Below, in pieces: positions 44,717 through 52,354 of a stretch of DNA of 64,000 nt. The stretch is taken from the NCBI RefSeq assembly GCF_947492555.1, contig NZ_CANLNE010000003.1:682001-746000 (forward strand), in the 5' to 3' direction. Under the pieces are notes generated by a model, which saw only the letters and a program-made list of their open reading frames with translations, was not told where the DNA came from and did not search any database. The stretch is from an uncultured Roseobacter sp. Its GTDB lineage: Bacteria > Pseudomonadota > Alphaproteobacteria > Rhodobacterales > Rhodobacteraceae. Position 1 is the stretch's first letter, and every line of letters starts with the position of its first letter. The position numbers were made by a program, and so were the translations under genes.

Positions 44717-45451
44717 TTACGGCAGCACCACCGGCTCCGGGCGTCCCATGCGACAGAGATCGCAGATGCGCACGGCTTCGGTGATCCCCATCTCGGCCAG
44801 GGCACGGAAATCGGGCAGGGTGTAGGCGTCGGCGGCGCTGAGGTCGACGTCGTAGCCCAGATCCTGGAAGGAGGCGATGGAGAGGCGGCTGATCGGACGC
44901 TGAGCGCCAGAGAGAAAACCAGTCAGCAATTCATCGCCAAACACCAGCTCGCGCCAGTGGCCTTCGCGGGTGCCTGCACCGCCAGTATTGGCAATGGGCA
45001 CGGCCGCACCCGTGCCGCCAAGCGTCTGGTACTCGCGGATCGCCTCGGACCCGGTGAATCGTGGGTCATTTGTGCCGCTGGCCTCCACCAGTCCCGCGCG
45101 CGTCCAGAGCGTGCCGAACCCAAGCACATGTGCCATCTCATGCAGCACCACGTCCTCGAAACTGGCGTTTGTCTCAAGCCGTTCGACGTCGGCGGTGTCG
45201 AACTGCATGATGCCTGCCACCGGCAGTTCCGATCCCGGACGCAGGGCGGTCGGCCCGGCCTGACCCAGCACGCCTTCCGGCCCGTCGATGGGGGCGATGG
45301 AGACTTCTATGAGCAAACCGTCGAGTTGGCGGCCCTCAAACTGGATGGGTTCGAAGGCAGTGTCGATGATCGCGTCCCAGCGGTCGGCGGCACGGGCAAA
45401 GGCGCTGCGCCTTGGGTCTGAAATCGGGGTGGTGAAGTCGAGTGTGATCAT
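44717..45451 (-). CDS. Leishmanolysin-like zinc metallopeptidase
   Basis: A 244-residue protein starting MITLDFTTPISDPRRSAFARAADRWD; a longer TTG start adds 15 unrelated residues. The zinc motif HEMAHVLGFGTLW is followed, after an insert, by a third candidate His in EGHWRELVFGDELLTG and by SIASFQDLGYDVDLSAAD, the pattern of M8-like bacterial proteins. There is no signal peptide; such proteins are usually exported by type I secretion or act as calcium-rich adhesin-linked proteases, but no RTX repeats are seen. Activity is predicted, substrate unknown. Confidence 0.75.
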   Translation of the reverse strand: MITLDFTTPISDPRRSAFARAADRWDAIIDTAFEPIQFEGRQLDGLLIEVSIAPIDGPEGVLGQAGPTALRPGSELPVAGIMQFDTADVERLETNASFEDVVLHEMAHVLGFGTLWTRAGLVEASGTNDPRFTGSEAIREYQTLGGTGAAVPIANTGGAGTREGHWRELVFGDELLTGFLSGAQRPISRLSIASFQDLGYDVDLSAADAYTLPDFRALAEMGITEAVRICDLCRMGRPEPVVLP

Positions 45452-45599
45452 CTGTGCACCTGTCTCAATTACGGCGGCCGCGGGGGCGGCGTTCAATCAC
45501 AGGTAGGGTCAGATATACCTGTTTGAAACAGGCTGGCGTGGCGGCGGCGTAAATCTGCGGGCTTGACGTATCCGAGCGGCGGGTTCCGGCGTATCGGCG

Positions 45600-46331
45600 T
45601 CAGCTGCGTGCCGCGCGGGCCGCAAAGACGCTTTGCGCCAGGTCCTGGGTTTCGGTTTCCAGTGCGGTCAGGGCGGCCAGCGTTGTCGCGCCGTCACCAG
45701 CTTCAACTGCATCGGCGATGTCGGTGTGCAGTGCGATGATACGGGCGCGGTCGCGGGCGGTGAAGGTGATCATGTTCATCAGCGGCTGCATCGCCTCGAC
45801 CGCACCTGCCAGTTGATACGACAACACCGGGTTGCCCGCGCCATCGACCAGCGCGCGGTGAAAGGCCACATCAGAGGCACAGAAGGCTTCATCCGTCAGG
45901 CCCGGTTGTGATTGGCGGTGAATCTCGGCGCGCATAGTCGCCAGATGGTCAGGGGTGCGGCGCGCGGCGGCGAGCGGCGCACAGGCGCGCTCCAGCGCAT
46001 AGCGCGCCTCGCAGGCGGTCTCGAAGCTGACCGCGTTCATGCTGAGCAGCAGCGTCGAGGTGGTGATCTGCTGAGGCTGTGCTGCCTCAAAGCTCAGCCG
46101 GTTCACAAACGCGCCACCCGTGGCCCCCCTCTGGGTCCGGATCAGCGACTGCGCCGCCAGCCGTTTCAGCGCCTCGCGCACCGTCGGGCGGGAGACGTCG
46201 AATTGCTCGGCCAGCTCTGCCTCTGAGGGCAGGCGTTCATCAACGATCAACCCGCCCGAAATGATCGCATCGCGGATTGCGGCGGCGATCTGCGCGGAGA
46301 GGTCGGCGGGGTTATCGGGATCGATTTTCAT
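45600..46331 (-). CDS. GntR/FadR-family regulator next to the dmdA operon
   Basis: A 243-residue protein with a GntR winged-helix (LPSEAELAEQFDVSRPTVREALKRL) and a C-terminal FCD ligand domain with metal-binding His residues (DVAFHRALVDGAGN). The start is placed at MKIDPDNPADLSAQ, not the upstream frame start. It is divergent from DUF2182-DUF1326-DinB-dmdA-acuI across 71 bases, and a palindrome abuts its start codon. In Ruegeria a GntR gene is next to dmdA, so control of DMSP demethylation is a reasonable inference. Confidence 0.88.
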   Translation of the reverse strand: MKIDPDNPADLSAQIAAAIRDAIISGGLIVDERLPSEAELAEQFDVSRPTVREALKRLAAQSLIRTQRGATGGAFVNRLSFEAAQPQQITTSTLLLSMNAVSFETACEARYALERACAPLAAARRTPDHLATMRAEIHRQSQPGLTDEAFCASDVAFHRALVDGAGNPVLSYQLAGAVEAMQPLMNMITFTARDRARIIALHTDIADAVEAGDGATTLAALTALETETQDLAQSVFAARAARS

Positions 46332-46342
46332 ATGTCTTACAT
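46332..46342. promoter_or_regulatory. Candidate GntR operator
   Basis: The palindrome ATGT-N3-ACAT (perfect 4-bp arms) lies immediately next to the GntR start codon in the 71-base divergent region. FCD-type regulators bind short palindromes of the form TGT-N3-ACA, so this is a good candidate for autorepression and control of the dmdA-containing run. Confidence 0.5.
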
Positions 46343-46402
46343 TTAATGTTTGCCCGGGTTCTAATTGTCTGGCATTTGAATCGCAAGGAGACAAGACGAC
46401 TC

Positions 46403-47176
46403 ATGCACGCCACCCTGCGCACCACCCTCTGGCTGGGCTTTTTCGCCGCCATTCTGGCGGCGTGGTGGGTGATGTACTTGATGAGCGTCGATATGGATCT
46501 GGACCTGCTGGGCCGTCCGGGGCCGCAGGGGCAGGCGATGGCCGCGATGGATCCGCGGATGCCCATGTATATGCCGATGGCGAATTTCGGGCCGCTCTTT
46601 TGGATGTGGGCGATCATGATGGCGGCGATGATGCTGCCGACGCTGGTGCCGACGCTGCGGGCCTATGAGGACCTGATGGTCAGTGCCAATGGAACGCGCG
46701 CGGGCTGGCTGGGCGTGCTGTTGGGGTATTTCATTGTCTGGGTCGTCTTTGCCGCCGTGATCACCGGCGCGCAACTGGTGCTGCTCTTTGGCGGTGTGGT
46801 GGACATGCTGGGCATCGCGCGCAGCCCGTGGGTCGCCGGCGGATTGCTGCTGGCCGTGGGGGCGTTCCAGTTCACGCGGGCCAAGGAAATCTGCCATGGA
46901 GTGTGCCATGCACCGGCGATGTACTTCCTCGGACATTGGCGCACCGGGTTTGCGGGCGGGTTGCGCATGGGACTGGGGCTGGGCGCGTTTTGCGTCGGCT
47001 GCTGCTGGGGGTTCATGTCGCTGGGGTTTGTCGGCGGCGTGATGAACCTGGCGTGGATGGGGCTGGCGACCCTGTTCATGGTGATCGAGAAGCTGCCTCA
47101 GATCGGGCATTATGTAACAAAACCCATGGGTGTGCTGCTCTGTGCGGCAGGTTTTTGGGTGATCGTGGGAGGATAG
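46403..47176 (+). CDS. DUF2182 predicted metal-binding membrane protein
   Basis: A 257-residue membrane protein with about six helices. Metal-ligand-rich features are visible: repeated Met residues (DPRMPMYMPMANF, MWAIMMAAMMLPTLVPTLRAYE), conserved KEICHGVCHAPAMYF and FCVGCCWGFM. The ATG at 46403 follows AAGGAG; the frame extends further upstream without a ribosome site. DUF2182 proteins are commonly encoded next to DUF1326, as here (3-base gap). Copper or other metal handling is suspected but unproven. Confidence 0.8.
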   Translation: MHATLRTTLWLGFFAAILAAWWVMYLMSVDMDLDLLGRPGPQGQAMAAMDPRMPMYMPMANFGPLFWMWAIMMAAMMLPTLVPTLRAYEDLMVSANGTRAGWLGVLLGYFIVWVVFAAVITGAQLVLLFGGVVDMLGIARSPWVAGGLLLAVGAFQFTRAKEICHGVCHAPAMYFLGHWRTGFAGGLRMGLGLGAFCVGCCWGFMSLGFVGGVMNLAWMGLATLFMVIEKLPQIGHYVTKPMGVLLCAAGFWVIVGG

Positions 47177-47179
47177 AGA

Positions 47180-47887
47180 ATGGCCAAGAACAGGAAGGCG
47201 GATGCGGATCGTTTGCCGATTTCGCAGCGCATCGACCAGCGGATGCCGAACCCAAAGCGACGGCAGACCAGCCCCACCGAATGGGCGATCAAGGGCGAGC
47301 TGTTTCTGAACTGCTCCTGCACGGTGTTTTGCCCCTGCGTGGTCAGCCTGGGTGCACATCCGCCCACCGAAGGGCATTGCCACGCCTGGATGGCGATTGC
47401 CATTGATGAAGGGCACTATGAGGGTGAGGACCTTGGCGGGCTGAACATCGGGCTGCTCGTGGACATACCGGGGCGTATGGGCGAGGGGAACTGGAAAGTG
47501 GCCGCCTATGTCGATGAGCGGGCGACCGGCAAGGCGTACAATGGGATTCTGCAGATTTTCTCGGGTGCGGCGGGCGGCACCACGGGGCTCTTTACGATGC
47601 TGGTGAGCGAGATCATCGGCGCGGAACGCGCGCCCGTCGAGATCGTGCGCGAGGGCAATCGCCGGTCGATCATGATCGGGCGCAAGATACAGGGCGAGAT
47701 CGAGATGGTGGCCGGCAAGGACCCGGAACATCCGGTGATGGTGAGCAATTCGAAGTACTGGATGGGTCCCGACATCATCGCGGCCACAGGGCTGAAAAGC
47801 CGGGTGCGCGATTATGGCCGGGTGTGGGATTTCGGCGGAAAATCGGCCGAGATCTGCCCGATTGACTGGAAAGGCCCCAAGCCGTGA
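47180..47887 (+). CDS. DUF1326 protein with Cys-rich motif
   Basis: A 235-residue soluble protein with the DUF1326 pattern: ELFLNCSCTVFCPCVVSLGAHPPTEGHCHAWMAI, a four-Cys cluster plus His suited to metal or cluster binding, then FSGAAGGTTGLFTMLVSEI and SKYWMGPDIIAATG. No enzymatic role is established. It is sandwiched tightly between DUF2182 (3-base gap) and DinB (4-base overlap), implying a functional unit. Confidence 0.8.
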   Translation: MAKNRKADADRLPISQRIDQRMPNPKRRQTSPTEWAIKGELFLNCSCTVFCPCVVSLGAHPPTEGHCHAWMAIAIDEGHYEGEDLGGLNIGLLVDIPGRMGEGNWKVAAYVDERATGKAYNGILQIFSGAAGGTTGLFTMLVSEIIGAERAPVEIVREGNRRSIMIGRKIQGEIEMVAGKDPEHPVMVSNSKYWMGPDIIAATGLKSRVRDYGRVWDFGGKSAEICPIDWKGPKP

Positions 47888-48387
47888 TCGACCCGACCTA
47901 TGCGCAGATGATGGCGCGCTACAACGCCTGGCAGAACCGGTGGATGTTCGCGGCGGTCGAGTCGTTGAGCGATGAGGCGCGGGAGGCCGACCGGGGGCTG
48001 TTCTGGGGGTCGATCCGGGCCACGCTCAGCCATCTGATGTGGGGCGACTTGATGTGGATGTCGCGCTTTGATGGGGGTGAGGGGCCGTCAAAGCCCTTGA
48101 ATGAGACGGACAACGCCTATGCCTGGCCCGAACTCATGGCAGAGCGCCCTGCTGTGGATGCGCGTATCACCCGTTGGGCCGCGGGTGTCGCCGATGAGGC
48201 GTTCGATGGAGATCTGACCTGGTGGTCGGGTGCTGCGGGGCGTGAGATGTCGAAGTCTTATGCGCTCTGCGTGGTGCATTTCTTCAACCACCAGACCCAT
48301 CACCGTGGACAGGTGCACGGGGCCTTGACGGCACTTGGGGTGAAGACCGACGACACCGACATTCCCTTCATGCCAGAGGATGCCTGA
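47884..48387 (+). CDS. DinB-family protein
   Basis: A 167-residue four-helix-bundle protein of the DinB/YfiT type: MARYNAWQNRWMF with the first metal-ligand region, LSHLMWGDLMWMSR with His, and the C-terminal HFFNHQTHHRGQVHGAL supplying two more His ligands. Relatives include mycothiol- and bacillithiol-dependent transferases; for this subgroup the thiol or substrate is unknown. It overlaps DUF1326 and ends one base before dmdA. Confidence 0.82.
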   Translation: MIDPTYAQMMARYNAWQNRWMFAAVESLSDEAREADRGLFWGSIRATLSHLMWGDLMWMSRFDGGEGPSKPLNETDNAYAWPELMAERPAVDARITRWAAGVADEAFDGDLTWWSGAAGREMSKSYALCVVHFFNHQTHHRGQVHGALTALGVKTDDTDIPFMPEDA

Positions 48388-48388
48388 G

Positions 48389-49492
48389 ATGGCGCTGATC
48401 TCTCCGTCGCGGCGGCTGCGCCGTACGCCCTTTTCCGCCGGTGTCGAGGCGGCGGGCGTCAAGGCCTATACGATCTACAACCACATGCTGCTGCCCACGG
48501 TCTTCGAGAGCGTCGAGGCGGATTACCACCACCTGAAGAACAACGTGCAGGTCTGGGATGTCTCCGCCGAGCGGCAGGTGGAGTTGCGCGGGCCCGATGC
48601 GGCGCGGTTGATGCAGATGCTGACGCCGCGCGATCTGAGGGGCATGTTGCCGGGGCGGTGTTTTTACGTGCCGATTGTCGATGAGACGGGCGGCATGCTC
48701 AACGACCCGGTAGCGGTGAAACTGGCCGAGGACCGTTGGTGGATTTCCATTGCCGACAGTGATTTGCTGCTCTGGGTCAAAGGGATTGCCAATGGCTGGC
48801 GGCTGGATGTGCTGATCGACGAGCCGGATGTGAGCCCGCTGGCGGTGCAGGGGCCGAAGGCGGAGGATTTGATGGCGCGGGTCTTTGGCGAGAGCATCCG
48901 CGACGTGCGTTTCTTTCGCTTTGGCCTCTTTGAGTTTGAGGGGCGCGAACTGGCGATTGCGCGCTCGGGCTATTCGAAACAGGGGGGCTTCGAGATTTAC
49001 GTGGAGGGCGGCGATCTGGGCATGCCACTGTGGAACGCGCTTTTCAAGGCGGGCGAAGACCTGAACGTACGGGCGGGCTGCCCAAATGCCATCGAACGGA
49101 TCGAGGGCGGGCTTCTGAGCTATGGTAATGATATGACCGACGACAATACGCCGCATGAATGCGGGCTGGGGCGGTTCTGTGACACGCAGACGGCCATTGG
49201 CTGTATCGGCCGCGACGCGCTTTTGCGCGTGGCCAAAGAGGGGCCGGTGCAGCAGGTGCAGGCGATTGCCATTGAGGGTGATCCGGTGCCGGGCTGTGAC
49301 CGGGTCTGGCCGCTTTTTGGCGGTGGTCGGCGCGTGGGACAGGTCACCTCGGCCGCGTGGAGCCCGGATTTTGAGACCAATGTGGCCATTGGCATGGTGC
49401 GCATGACCCACTGGGACAGTGGCACGGAGCTGGAGGTGGAGACGCCGGATGGCATGCGCAAGGCCGTGGTGCAGCCCGGATTCTGGGCCTGA
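48389..49492 (+). CDS. dmdA: Dimethylsulfoniopropionate demethylase
   Basis: A 367-residue GcvT-fold enzyme that moves a methyl group from DMSP to tetrahydrofolate, giving methylmercaptopropionate. The start MALISPSRRLRRTPFSAGVEAAGVKAYTIYNHM and the blocks NDPVAVKLAEDRWW, SPLAVQGPKAEDLMARVFGE, SKQGGFEIYVEG and GLLSYGNDMT match roseobacter DmdA far better than GcvT or sarcosine dehydrogenase. It starts one base after the DinB stop and is followed by acuI, as in Ruegeria. Confidence 0.93.
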   Translation: MALISPSRRLRRTPFSAGVEAAGVKAYTIYNHMLLPTVFESVEADYHHLKNNVQVWDVSAERQVELRGPDAARLMQMLTPRDLRGMLPGRCFYVPIVDETGGMLNDPVAVKLAEDRWWISIADSDLLLWVKGIANGWRLDVLIDEPDVSPLAVQGPKAEDLMARVFGESIRDVRFFRFGLFEFEGRELAIARSGYSKQGGFEIYVEGGDLGMPLWNALFKAGEDLNVRAGCPNAIERIEGGLLSYGNDMTDDNTPHECGLGRFCDTQTAIGCIGRDALLRVAKEGPVQQVQAIAIEGDPVPGCDRVWPLFGGGRRVGQVTSAAWSPDFETNVAIGMVRMTHWDSGTELEVETPDGMRKAVVQPGFWA

Positions 49493-49525
49493 CGACAGGC
49501 ATGCGCTGGCGGATCGCTTGTGCAT

Positions 49526-49547
49526 GCATATTTGGAGAACAATGAAG
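49526..49547 (+). repeat. Intergenic repeat motif, copy 2 (dmdA-acuI)
   Basis: Matches the 22-base motif at 25900-25921 at 21 positions (G instead of A at the tenth base). It again sits just after a stop codon (dmdA) and before a co-directional start (acuI, 32 bases later). A function in transcript processing or translation coupling is possible. Confidence 0.6.
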
Positions 49548-49579
49548 CAGGGGCGTGCCCCCGGATTGGGAGATGTGAG

Positions 49580-50572
49580 ATGTTCAAGGCACTTGTGGTG
49601 AGCAAGGATGAGGAAAGCGGCAAGACATCGGCGGCTGTGCAGGAGATCGGTGAAGATCAACTGCCGGCGGGGGATGTGACGGTTGCCGTCGAATACTCGA
49701 CGGTGAACTACAAGGACGGGCTTTGCATCGGACCGGGGGGCGGGCTGGTGCGCAATTATCCGCATGTGCCGGGGATCGATTTTGCCGGGACCGTCGAGGC
49801 CTCGGACGATGATCGCTATGCGCCGGGTGACAAGGTGGTGCTGACTGGCTGGCGTGTCGGTGAGGCGCATTGGGGCGGCTACGCGCAAAAGGCGCGGGTC
49901 AGGGGGGACTGGCTGGTGCCGCTGCCTGATGGGCTGGATACACGCAAGGCCATGGCTGTGGGAACCGCCGGGTTTACTGCAATGCTCGCAGTGATGGCGT
50001 TGGAAGATCATGGGCTGACAGTGGGTGATGGCCCGGTGCTGGTGACGGGTGCCGCCGGGGGTGTCGGGTCGGTAGCTACGGCGATTCTGGCCTATCTGGG
50101 GCATGATGTCGCCGGTGTGACAGGGCGCCCTGAAACAGCCGATTACCTTAAGGAGCTAGGGGCAACGCAGATCGTGGCACGGGAAGAGATCAACGAGACC
50201 GTCAAACGACCGCTTGAGGCGGAAACCTGGGCGGGTTGTGTGGACGCGGTTGGAGGTGCGATGCTTGCACGGGTTCTGGGGCAGATGAAATACGGCACGT
50301 CCGTTTCGGCTGTGGGCCTGGCTGGCGGTGCTGGCCTGCCTGCGACAGTGATCCCTTTTCTGCTGCGTGGCGTAAACCTGCTCGGCATTGATTCCGTCAT
50401 GCAGCCTTATGAAAACAGGGTGCGGGCCTGGAAGCGCATCGCGTCTGATCTGCCCATGGACAAGCTGGAGGCCATGGTGCACCCGGCAACGCTTGGGGAT
50501 TTGCCGCAGCTGGGTGCGGATATCCTGAAAGGGCAGGTCAAGGGCCGGGTGGTTGTGGATGTAAACGCTTAA
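49580..50572 (+). CDS. acuI: Acryloyl-CoA reductase AcuI
   Basis: A 330-residue zinc-free MDR oxidoreductase that reduces acryloyl-CoA to propionyl-CoA with NADPH. The start MFKALVVSKDEESGKTSA is typical, with GGGAG upstream. Family features: YSTVNYKDGLCIGP, VPGIDFAGTV, GTAGFTAMLAVMALE and the Rossmann VTGAAGGVGSVA. It detoxifies acrylate from DMSP cleavage. Co-occurrence behind dmdA in one transcript is known from Ruegeria. Confidence 0.92.
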   Translation: MFKALVVSKDEESGKTSAAVQEIGEDQLPAGDVTVAVEYSTVNYKDGLCIGPGGGLVRNYPHVPGIDFAGTVEASDDDRYAPGDKVVLTGWRVGEAHWGGYAQKARVRGDWLVPLPDGLDTRKAMAVGTAGFTAMLAVMALEDHGLTVGDGPVLVTGAAGGVGSVATAILAYLGHDVAGVTGRPETADYLKELGATQIVAREEINETVKRPLEAETWAGCVDAVGGAMLARVLGQMKYGTSVSAVGLAGGAGLPATVIPFLLRGVNLLGIDSVMQPYENRVRAWKRIASDLPMDKLEAMVHPATLGDLPQLGADILKGQVKGRVVVDVNA

Positions 50573-50581
50573 GCAGGTTCC

Positions 50582-50620
50582 AAAAGGCAGGAGGTGGTCA
50601 CTGACCGTGCCACCTCTGCC
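50582..50620 (-). terminator. Terminator between acuI and the SnoaL genes
   Basis: An 11-bp stem with one bulged G (GGCAG-G-AGGTGG against CCACCT-CTGCC) lies between the convergent genes. On the minus strand it is followed by TTTT, fitting termination of the SnoaL pair; for acuI there is no T run. Confidence 0.55.
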
Positions 50621-50645
50621 GGATTGCCGGTGCACGGGTGCGGGT

Positions 50646-51089
50646 TTACTCTGTGTGCTGGTGCCACATGTCGGTGATAATTTTCCAGCCGTCGTCTTCG
50701 GGTTGCAGCACGAAGAGATAGGTGCCTGTTGCGTCCATCCCCGCAGTTTCAATCACGGCTTCGACTGATCCGATCATGACTGCGAGAGTTGCATCTTCGG
50801 AAACAAAAAGGTGGTCGATGGTGTGGGTGACCCTGCCTGCGTTCTCCGTCACAAAGTCAAAGAGTTCGCGTGGCCCGGCAAGGCCATGGCGGACGGGCGC
50901 ACCTTGCGCAATCCAGAGTGTGTCTTCTGCGTAGAGGCTGACCAGTGCGTCCGCATCAGAACTTGCGGCTGACGCGTTGAAGGTATTGTTGAGGGCTGTC
51001 AGGCTTGAGAGTGCCGAATCCGCAGGCGTTTCGGCAAGTGCCAGACCGGGTGCTATGCTCAATGCTGCAAGAAGGGTGATTTTCTTCAT
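50646..51089 (-). CDS. Exported SnoaL/DUF4440-like protein
   Basis: A 147-residue protein with a Sec signal peptide (MKKITLLAALSIAPGLALA) and an NTF2-like domain (FNASAASSDADALVSLYAEDTLWIAQGAPVRHG, YLFVLQPEDDGWKIITDMWHQH). The C-terminal WKIITDMWHQH strand is typical of ketosteroid isomerase-like folds. It lies 35 bases after a cytoplasmic SnoaL paralogue and both are divergent from a TetR gene. Confidence 0.78.
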   Translation of the reverse strand: MKKITLLAALSIAPGLALAETPADSALSSLTALNNTFNASAASSDADALVSLYAEDTLWIAQGAPVRHGLAGPRELFDFVTENAGRVTHTIDHLFVSEDATLAVMIGSVEAVIETAGMDATGTYLFVLQPEDDGWKIITDMWHQHTE

Positions 51090-51124
51090 CTGTTCTGTTC
51101 CTCGAGATGTTCGATCGGGCGTGA

Positions 51125-51532
51125 TCAGGCGGCGGCTGAGACGGGATCGGGACGGGCAAAAATGACCTCGCGGGTCACTTGCCAGCGATCATCCTCAAAC
51201 AAAAGATCAATGCTCAGCACAAGAATCCGGTCGGCGCCTCCGAGATCTACCTTGCGCGTGATCAGCACATGGCCGACGTTTCCCGACGCTTCGATATCGT
51301 GGTACTCGGCCCAGGTGTTCGGGTGTCCGGTGGCGTCGTCATTCATCGCTTTCAACATCGAGATGAACCCGTCTTTGTCGTGCTGAATCAGGTTGTTATC
51401 CGTATCTATCATGTGGATTTTCATGTCGTGGTGGTAAATTCTGTCCAATCCTCTCAGGTCGGATGTCGTGCCGGCGACGATCAGCGCCTCGATGGTTTCA
51501 CGGATGGCAGTGACTTTTGTGTCTTTGGTCAT
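51125..51532 (-). CDS. SnoaL-like protein, cytoplasmic
   Basis: A 135-residue NTF2-fold protein without signal peptide (IRETIEALIVAGTTSDLRGLDRIYHHDMKIHMID, GHVLITRKVDLGGADRILVLSIDLLFEDDRWQVTREVIFARPD). First gene of a two-gene operon with the exported homologue. Function unknown; regulated in all likelihood by the divergent TetR. Confidence 0.75.
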   Translation of the reverse strand: MTKDTKVTAIRETIEALIVAGTTSDLRGLDRIYHHDMKIHMIDTDNNLIQHDKDGFISMLKAMNDDATGHPNTWAEYHDIEASGNVGHVLITRKVDLGGADRILVLSIDLLFEDDRWQVTREVIFARPDPVSAAA

Positions 51533-51590
51533 GGCGTCTTTCTGTGCATTTAGGGAAGGCGGGATGAGGCCTTGCTTTGGAATTTATAAC

Positions 51591-51644
51591 GAACGATATA
51601 GATATATGAAAAGCAAACCGTCAAGAGTTATATTATGAACGATA
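51591..51644. promoter_or_regulatory. Direct repeats near the TetR start
   Basis: GAACGATA occurs at 51591-51598 and 51637-51644, the second overlapping the TetR start codon. The pair flanks the likely promoter in the 102-base divergent region and could be half-sites for TetR autoregulation, although the repeats are direct, not inverted. Confidence 0.3.
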
Positions 51645-52243
51645 CAAAAAGAATTGGACGACCGCGTGGCTTTGATGAAAACGACGCGCTTATGGCGGCG
51701 ATGAACGTATTCTGGGCAAAAGGGTATGACGGCGCGTCGATGAAAGACCTGACCAGGGCGATGGGGATCAGCGGGCCGAGCCTCTACGCGGCCTTCGGGG
51801 ACAAGCGCGCGCTCTATTTGAAGACGATAGATCGCTATGCGGACGTCGATGCCTGCGCGCCCATCGTTGCGTTCGAGGCGGAACCCGATATCGAAAAGGC
51901 GGTGCGTGGTTTTCTGACCAGCGTTATCTCCTCTGCCACGGATCCTGAGGACGGCACGCGCGGTTGCTTTCTTGCCTCTTGTGTCTCTACCAGTGTCGGG
52001 CAGGTGGAAGGCGTTGACGAGCGCATGGAAAAGGCGATCGACGGCACCGATCTTCGCCTTGCGCAGCGCTTTGATCTGGAAAAGCAAAGGGGCGTTCTAC
52101 CCGCGGATTTCCCGTCACGGCTGCGGGGACGGCTCATGTATGACATGCGGCAGGGATTCGTGTTTCGCGGGCGGGCCGGGTGGTCTGGCGAGAGCCTGAT
52201 GGAAGATATCGAAGATCGTGTTCAGATGATCCTTGCGATATAG
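51635..52243 (+). CDS. TetR-family regulator
   Basis: A 202-residue TetR protein: GRPRGFDENDALMAAMNVFWAKGYDGASMKDLTRAMGISGPSLYAAFGDKRALY is the HTH region of a subgroup common beside short-chain or SnoaL-type genes. The C-terminal domain has two Cys residues in GTRGCFLASCVST. Divergent from two SnoaL-like genes, which are its probable targets. Ends before a bidirectional terminator. Confidence 0.85.
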   Translation: MNDTKRIGRPRGFDENDALMAAMNVFWAKGYDGASMKDLTRAMGISGPSLYAAFGDKRALYLKTIDRYADVDACAPIVAFEAEPDIEKAVRGFLTSVISSATDPEDGTRGCFLASCVSTSVGQVEGVDERMEKAIDGTDLRLAQRFDLEKQRGVLPADFPSRLRGRLMYDMRQGFVFRGRAGWSGESLMEDIEDRVQMILAI

Positions 52244-52308
52244 GTTTCACAATTTTGGAATAGGTCGCCGAATGCCGTTAGTGCTCCGGTTCCCATCGAA
52301 CAGTAACT

Positions 52309-52338
52309 AAAAAAGGCGCCCGGGGTGGGCGCCTTTTC
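52309..52338. terminator. Bidirectional terminator
   Basis: AAAAAGGCGCCC and GGGCGCCTTTT form a strong stem with a five-base loop, with A and T runs on either side. It can end the TetR transcript from the left and the BCCT transcript from the right. Confidence 0.85.
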
Positions 52339-52354
52339 GTTGTTTTGTAGAGTT

